A DNA stretch of 20,608 nucleotides from Lachnospiraceae bacterium (GTDB taxonomy: Bacteria > Bacillota > Clostridia > Lachnospirales > Lachnospiraceae). The translations under genes and the position numbers were made by a program. The DNA lies in NCBI GenBank assembly GCA_900772845.1, contig CAAGSD010000130.1, forward strand, positions 1 through 20,608, read 5' to 3'. The notes beneath the pieces are model-generated. The model was given only the letters and a program-made list of their open reading frames with translations. It had not been told where the DNA came from and searched no databases. This document shows, one piece after another, positions 17,325 to 20,608 of the stretch. Within the stretch, counting starts at the first letter, position 1, and every line of letters begins with the position of its first letter.

Positions 17325-17362
17325 AAGAACCATGGCTGTAAGATTACAGCTGTGGTTCTTTT
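17325..17362 (+). terminator. Intrinsic terminator after the chemotaxis receptor gene
   Basis: The 17-nt arms AAGAACCATGGCTGTAA (17325-17341) and TTACAGCTGTGGTTCTT (17344-17360) pair fully if two G-U pairs are allowed, leaving a 2-nt apex that would open in practice. A short T run (17359-17362) follows. The T run is brief, so some read-through into the amidase gene is possible. Confidence 0.75.
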
Positions 17363-17385
17363 CCTGTCGGAGGAAGGAAAGAGAG

Positions 17386-18504
17386 ATGCTTTATAGAAAA
17401 CAATACAGGATAGTGGCAATCATAGCCGGTATGGTGTTGACAGCCGGTATGACAGCCTGTGGCGCACAGAAAGATACGGAACAGGTGGAGAGCATGGAAA
17501 GCATGGTCTTCGAAAGTGTGAACATGCCGGAGACCGGCATAGAGATAGATAAGGAAAAGACTGCGGCAGAATCCGGAGGGGAAGCAGCAATAGAGACAAT
17601 CACGTCCCGGGAGACAGAAAACGCTGCAGCACAGGAAACGCAAACAACAGGAGTGGATAAAACGCCGGAGACCGAAGAGACGCTGGTACAAAGTGAGGCC
17701 CCCACAGTGACTGCACAAAGCCAGCCGGTGGAATATACTGATTTACAACAGATCACATTGGATCCAAACTGGGAATATGCGGATCATTCGAAAATCAATT
17801 CCGGAGCTGCCGTGCTGTATCTTGCATCGGAGGAAACCGGGCGGAAAGGGATCGTCATCGGCGTCAATGCGGGACATGGCACTGCGGGCGGATCGAAGGT
17901 CAAGACACTGTGCCATCCGGACGGTTCGGCCAAGACTACGGGAGGCAGCACAGCAGCGGGAGCTACGGAAGCTGCAGCGGTGTCCGGTGGAATGACGTTC
18001 CAGGACGGGACACCGGAGAGCACAGTGACATTACGCATGGCGCAGATCCTGAGGGATAAGCTGCTTACTTCCGGATATGATGTGCTGATGCTCCGGGATG
18101 GAGAGGATGTACAGCTTGACAATGTAGCCAGAACCGTGATCTGCAACAATGTGGCGGATTGTCATATTGCACTGCACTGGGATAGTGGTGATGGCAAAAA
18201 TTACGACAAGGGATGTTTTTACGTCTCGGTGCCGGAGGCGTTGAAGAGCATGGAGCCGGTGGCATCCCACTGGCAGCAGCACGATGCTCTGGGAGCAGAT
18301 CTGGTAGAGGGACTGCGGGGACAGGGAGCAACGATCTATGGAAAAGGAAGCATGAGCATTGACCTGACCCAGACCTCCTACAGTACGATCCCTTCCGTGG
18401 ATATGGAGCTGGGAAACGGATATTCGGATCACAGTGATGCTGTACTGGGCAAATTAGCAGAAGGATTGCTGCAGGGGATTAACGTTTATTTTCAACAGCA
18501 GTAA
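17386..18504 (+). CDS. Lipoprotein N-acetylmuramoyl-L-alanine amidase (Amidase_3 type)
   Basis: This zinc amidase cuts the bond between MurNAc and the stem peptide in the wall. The 372 residues start with a lipoprotein signal (hydrophobic run to MTAC, lipid cysteine C25), then a Glu/Thr-rich stalk (about 27-115) and the catalytic domain (about 154-372). Expected zinc ligands are H164 (NAGHG), E211 (TPESTV) and H264 (ALHWDS), with catalytic E341 in VDMELGN. The gap of 47 residues between H164 and E211 is a Gly/Ala/Ser/Thr-rich insertion larger than usual. The ATG at 17386 is chosen over 17332 because the longer form would run through the terminator hairpin and lose the signal peptide position. 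GGAGGA at 17369-17374 or AAGGA at 17374-17378 is the ribosome site. Confidence 0.88.
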   Translation: MLYRKQYRIVAIIAGMVLTAGMTACGAQKDTEQVESMESMVFESVNMPETGIEIDKEKTAAESGGEAAIETITSRETENAAAQETQTTGVDKTPETEETLVQSEAPTVTAQSQPVEYTDLQQITLDPNWEYADHSKINSGAAVLYLASEETGRKGIVIGVNAGHGTAGGSKVKTLCHPDGSAKTTGGSTAAGATEAAAVSGGMTFQDGTPESTVTLRMAQILRDKLLTSGYDVLMLRDGEDVQLDNVARTVICNNVADCHIALHWDSGDGKNYDKGCFYVSVPEALKSMEPVASHWQQHDALGADLVEGLRGQGATIYGKGSMSIDLTQTSYSTIPSVDMELGNGYSDHSDAVLGKLAEGLLQGINVYFQQQ

Positions 18505-18592
18505 GCCTGGACAGAGCAGCAACGCATTGATTGGCATACCGCACATATAGGAAATAGCATATTTTTATTTCGAAAGAAAAGTATTTAGGTGT

Positions 18593-18620
18593 TTGAAAAA
18601 ATCACATATTATGCTATAAT
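18593..18620 (+). promoter_or_regulatory. Strong extended -10 promoter without a conventional gene
   Basis: TTGAAA (18593-18598), a 16-nt spacer and a perfect TATAAT (18615-18620) preceded by TGC (18612-18614) make a near-ideal housekeeping promoter. A start near 18627 is expected. No long reading frame follows before the terminator at 18744-18784. Confidence 0.85.
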
Positions 18621-18650
18621 GAAAACTTTTGCAGGTGAATTGGACTATAT

Positions 18651-18728
18651 ATGAAAGCTTATAATTTCTTATATTTAAAATTAAATTGTAACACTAGAAT
18701 GAAGTCTAAATACAGGGTAAATTACTAA
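18651..18728 (+). CDS. Possible micro-ORF, 25-residue basic peptide
   Basis: ATG at 18651 to TAA at 18726-18728 within the promoter-terminator unit. The peptide begins MKAYNFLYLK, contains one cysteine, has six Lys/Arg and no acidic residue, and ends RVNY. An AGGTGA at 18633-18638 lies 12 nt upstream, which is a rather long spacing. No homologue is known to me. In AT-rich DNA a frame this short can arise by chance. Confidence 0.3.
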   Translation: MKAYNFLYLKLNCNTRMKSKYRVNY

Positions 18729-18743
18729 CGAAATATATGATAA

Positions 18744-18784
18744 AAAAACCTGTCAGGGGTATTATGCCCTGTCAGGTTTTTCTT
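18744..18784 (+). terminator. Intrinsic terminator of the isolated transcript
   Basis: Arms at 18744-18758 and 18767-18781 pair over 15 positions with a single T-T mismatch and an 8-nt loop, followed by T-rich sequence to 18784. Each arm carries the same 9-mer CCTGTCAGG, so the hairpin is also a direct repeat. Confidence 0.88.
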
Positions 18785-18837
18785 GGATAATCAAAGTTCT
18801 TGATGGTTTGCTAAACTTGAAGAGGGTCTTTTGTGAG

Positions 18838-18858
18838 GGTCTGGTATAATACCAGACC
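18838..18858. repeat. Perfect palindrome with 10-bp arms
   Basis: GGTCTGGTAT and ATACCAGACC flank a single central A. The left arm overlaps the second of two GAGGGTCT copies (18822-18829, 18835-18842). On the minus strand it lies 12 nt past the stop of the fragment at 18871-19026 but has no T run there, so a terminator role is weak. It could be an operator or an element end. Confidence 0.7.
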
Positions 18859-18870
18859 TTTAAATAATAT

Positions 18871-19026
18871 TTAGTCTATTTCGTATTCTTCCGGATAGGG
18901 GATTCCGTGCTCATCCAGGAAATGCCGTAGCTCTTGGATATATTTGTACTTGTGTTCAATCTCAATCCAGTTTCCGTGGCACAACGCATGGCATTCTTCT
19001 AATTCTTGTTTTGGTTGGATTTCTTC
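18871..19026 (-). pseudogene. C-terminal fragment of an unidentified gene
   Basis: The minus-strand frame is open for 51 codons and ends in TAA at 18873-18871. It has no start codon of its own, and its upstream limit is a stop at 19027-19029. The residues include EECHALCHGNWIEIEHKYKY and end IPYPEEYEID, a protein-like composition with aromatic and charged residues. It is in a different frame from the transposase remnant it overlaps at 18999-19026, and it does not resemble the C-terminus expected of an IS5 transposase. I do not recognise the family. It may be the tail of a gene cut by the rearrangement that removed the transposase 3' end. Confidence 0.4.
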
Positions 19027-19645
19027 TCATCGTCCTTAATTGCAGGTTGGTTAATGGCTCCAAGATAACCAGAATCACCATATACTACCTCATCATCTTC
19101 TCTGATGAGGTTTGTGGTTTCTGAGACATCATGTATATTTGCAGATGTATCGATTATTGTATGAACATATCCACTGCCTGCATCTACACCGGCATGTACC
19201 TTCATTCCGAAGTACCATTCATTGCCCTTCTTTGTCTGATGCATTTCAGGATCACGCTTACCAACCCGATTTTTAGTGGATTTTAGTGCTGCAATAAGGC
19301 TTGCATCAACAATAGTGCGCCATGCATCATAAGACCTGCTCTGTCGAGACGATTATTGACATCAGCAAATATCTTTTCGCCAAGTTTGTTTGCTTCAAGC
19401 ATATGTCTGAACTTAAGCAAAGTAGTTGCATCCGGCACCTGTTGTTCATTGAAATCTATATGCATAAATGAACGCATGGCGTAACTGTCATAGATAGAAT
19501 CCTCGATTCCTTCATCAGACAGACTAAACCCAATCTGCATGAGATACATGCGAAGCATAGTTTCGATACCGATAGGTTTGCGACCACGCTTGGTTTTCTT
19601 CTTGCGGTTGGAGTATTCAATATCAGAAAATGTTAGTTGATTCAT
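18999..19645 (-). pseudogene. IS5-family transposase, broken by deletion, frameshift and truncation
   Basis: The start MNQLTFSDIEYSNRKKK (ATG at 19645) and later motifs MLRMYLMQIGFSLSDE, DATTLLKFRH, TIVDAS, DPEMHQTKKGNEWYFGMK and VHAGVDAGSG align with Escherichia coli IS5 InsH as I remember it. Three lesions are visible. About 30 residues are missing in frame between KTKR and GRKP. One base, a G, is lost near 19316-19321, moving the frame after MMHG. The sequence stops matching near 19030, so the last 90-100 residues, including the catalytic Glu of the DDE triad, are absent. The two Asp residues remain. The protein cannot be active. Confidence 0.88.
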
Positions 19646-19674
19646 AGGTATACGACCTTTCAATTGATACCTAT
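19644..19674 (-). promoter_or_regulatory. Hairpin over the transposase start
   Basis: Arms ATAGGTAT (19651-19644 on the plus strand) and ATACCTAT (19667-19674) pair perfectly over 8 bp. In the transposase mRNA the loop holds the ribosome site GAAAGG (plus positions 19656-19661) and one arm includes the A and U of the start codon. A TATAAT on the minus strand (19680-19675) just outside could be the transposase -10 box. Such hairpins in other IS elements limit translation from read-through transcripts. Confidence 0.45.
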
Positions 19675-19750
19675 ATTATATCAAAAATTACGAGGAGATG
19701 CATGAATTAATCAGCGTTTCCCTAGCTTAAAAGCCGTAGACATTAAGTGA

Positions 19751-19805
19751 TAAACATGATATGTTTATGGAGAAGAGAGACATATAATCTTCTCCATATT
19801 TTTTT
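19751..19805 (+). terminator. Two adjacent hairpins with T run, terminator or attenuator
   Basis: TAAACAT/ATGTTTA (19751-19757, 19761-19767) forms a 7-bp stem. It is followed at once by ATGGAGAAGA/TCTTCTCCAT (19767-19776, 19788-19797), a 10-bp stem with an 11-nt loop, and T7 (19799-19805). A ribosome site GGAGG (19806-19810) and ATG (19818) come directly after the T run, which is the layout of an attenuator leader. A TAGACA-N17-TATGTT pair at 19737-19765 might be a promoter, but it would start transcription inside the second stem. Confidence 0.65.
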
Positions 19806-19817
19806 GGAGGAAATTAT

Positions 19818-20086
19818 ATGGGTAAAATAAATATGCAGGATTTCGCAAGATTCCAATGATTAAGAAAGTGCATGATGTGCTTATATATCAGAGAACATAC
19901 CATAAAGACATTGCTACTCGGTTTTCTCCGAGAGAAGGATTTAAGGATCTGGTATTTACTTCTAAGACGAGCAATCCTATCAATGCAGCTAACATCAAAG
20001 ATTCTATCAATTATATTGTAGATCGGATTAACAGAGAAAATCCAGAGCAGCTTGATCAGAATGCCATTGCGCCCACAGCTAGGTAG
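19818..20086 (+). pseudogene. Tyrosine recombinase/integrase remnant
   Basis: A good ribosome site (GGAGG 19806-19810) and ATG at 19818 open a 13-codon frame (MGKINMQDFARFQ) that stops at once. One frame over, from about 19835, the sequence reads AGFRKIPMIKKVHDVLIYQR, then GFKDLVFTSKTSNPINAANI, ending at the TAG at 20084-20086. This matches the middle of the catalytic domain of integrases of clostridial integrative elements (GFR-IPM...GF-D-VFTS pattern). The N-terminal DNA-binding domains and the C-terminal HxxR and Tyr motifs are absent. The short opening peptide may be the true N-terminus joined to the middle by an internal deletion (inference). Confidence 0.65.
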
Positions 20087-20096
20087 CCCAGATAAT
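20067..20096 (+). promoter_or_regulatory. Weak candidate promoter of the secreted protein gene
   Basis: TTGCGC (20067-20072), 18-nt spacer, GATAAT (20091-20096). The -10 box is good and the -35 box is poor. It lies 55 nt before the start codon of the next gene and is the best pair I find there. Confidence 0.3.
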
Positions 20097-20151
20097 AAAA
20101 ATAGTTTCGCAAACGCCTAATAAAAGCATCAGTAAAAGGAGGGATCGACGA

Positions 20152-20608
20152 ATGAGACAACGGAAAATAAAACAACAAAAAATGAAAAAACCGAAATCAA
20201 AACAAAGCAAATCATTAGCAAAAATCCTGACCTTGGGGATTGCCGCAGCTACGGTCGTGTCATCCATGAGTGTACCTGGTGGATTGCTCGCACCGGAAAA
20301 GGTATATGCGAGCGACAACACCGGGACGGCAGAATCCGGAGATCAGGGCACAGAGCCACAGGAGGAAACAATTCAGTTTGATGTGAGTATAAGACCAAAC
20401 GATAGTGCTACCGTATATGTTATGCAGGTGACAAGTCTGGCAGATACTGATAGGATGAGCTATCAGTATAGTATCAATGGCACAGATTATTACTCATTGC
20501 AGGAACTTGAGACGCAGGAGACATTTGGCGCCAGTCAGAAGGTTGATCTTCACGTCAGAGCGGTCGGATCAGACGATACGATTTTGGCAGCTGGCAATCG
20601 TGAGATCA
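20152..20608 (+). CDS. Secreted or surface protein, N-terminal part (runs off the window)
   Basis: ATG at 20152 follows a very strong ribosome site, AAAAGGAGGG (20134-20143). The frame is open for 152 codons to the window end. Residues 1-24 are strongly basic (MRQRKIKQQKMKKPKSKQSK...), then comes a hydrophobic core (LAKILTLGIAAATVVSSM) and a likely signal peptidase site at VYA/SD (after residue 53). The mature part starts with an acidic, Gly/Thr/Glu-rich linker (to about 72) and continues with beta-type sequence (IQFDVSIRPNDSATVYVMQV; MSYQYSINGTDYYSL) that looks like an Ig-like or adhesin-type domain. No named family is recognised. It lies behind broken mobile genes, so it may be part of an acquired region. 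Confidence 0.8.
   Translation, partial: MRQRKIKQQKMKKPKSKQSKSLAKILTLGIAAATVVSSMSVPGGLLAPEKVYASDNTGTAESGDQGTEPQEETIQFDVSIRPNDSATVYVMQVTSLADTDRMSYQYSINGTDYYSLQELETQETFGASQKVDLHVRAVGSDDTILAAGNREI

Larger units (their letters stand above)
18627..18784 (+). ncRNA. Predicted ~158-nt transcript bounded by promoter and terminator (unidentified small RNA or micro-ORF mRNA)
   Basis: The interval runs from the expected start of the 18593-18620 promoter to an intrinsic terminator. It is very AT-rich outside the terminator stem. I do not recognise a known RNA family. It could be a regulatory small RNA, an mRNA for a 25-residue peptide (18651-18728), or the leader of a gene lost when the neighbouring mobile elements rearranged. 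Confidence 0.5.
18999..19721 (-). mobile_element. Truncated IS5-family insertion sequence
   Basis: The element is the transposase remnant plus its upstream end. The probable outer end is GGAAACGCTGATTAATTC read on the minus strand (19721-19704), directly followed on the plus strand by CTAG (19722-19725). IS5 elements are known to duplicate a CTAR-type target, so CTAG fits. No convincing matching end is seen at the other side, where the element breaks off inside the transposase gene. The exact left limit is uncertain. Confidence 0.6.

Noticed and set aside
17332..17385. Earlier ATG for the amidase gene
   Set aside because: It lies inside the terminator hairpin and would put 18 polar or charged residues ahead of a clean lipoprotein signal peptide; the ATG at 17386 has its own ribosome site.
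18516..18535. Possible left end of the IS element (AACGCATTGATT resembling the right-end AACGCTGATTAA)
   Set aside because: The match needs a 2-base gap and covers few bases, the transposase C-terminus is not in the interval, and unrelated signals lie between; the spacing near 1.2 kb is probably chance.
1..20608. CRISPR arrays, tRNA or rRNA genes, known riboswitches
   Set aside because: I looked for spaced direct repeats, tRNA-like arms and familiar riboswitch cores by eye and saw none; a covariance-model scan was not possible.

Overview
The window looks like chromosomal DNA of a Lachnospiraceae-type member of Clostridia (Bacillota). This rests on the gene order def-fmt-zinc peptidase-rsmB-rlmN-stp-prkC-rsgA, the Gram-positive Shine-Dalgarno sites, the mixed ATG/GTG/TTG starts, the DNPR-type (meso-diaminopimelate) Mur ligase and the PASTA kinase. 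The assignment is inference from gene content; no marker such as 16S rRNA is present.

Layout. (1) 1-924: the C-terminal part of a multi-pass membrane protein, closed by a clear intrinsic terminator. (2) 1073-15910: one tightly packed plus-strand run of murE-like ligase, priA, def, fmt, zinc metallopeptidase, rsmB, rlmN, stp, prkC, rsgA, xpaC-like and telA-like genes. Gaps are mostly 1-47 nt (68 nt before telA) and I see no internal terminator. (3) 16019-18504: a short methyl-accepting chemotaxis protein with its own strong sigma-A promoter, a terminator, then a lipoprotein N-acetylmuramoyl-L-alanine amidase. (4) 18505-20608: an AT-richer, scrambled locus. It holds an isolated promoter-terminator unit (possible small RNA or micro-ORF), an unidentified minus-strand C-terminal fragment, a decayed IS5-family transposase, a hairpin leader, a fragment of a tyrosine recombinase, and the start of a secreted protein that runs off the window.

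The central run joins cell-wall precursor synthesis (MurE), replication restart (PriA), N-terminal formylation and deformylation (Fmt, Def), rRNA modification and ribosome assembly (RsmB, RlmN, RsgA) and the Stp/PrkC phosphatase-kinase pair that senses muropeptides. XpaC and TelA follow directly; they form a pair in other Bacillota and are linked to envelope stress. The amidase downstream fits the same wall theme.

Most of the window is ordinary core genome. The points most worth a second look are the isolated promoter-terminator unit at 18593-18784, the divergent MurE-like enzyme, the coupling of xpaC-telA to the kinase module, and the mobile-element wreckage with a new secreted-protein gene at the right end. 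I saw no rRNA, tRNA or CRISPR array.
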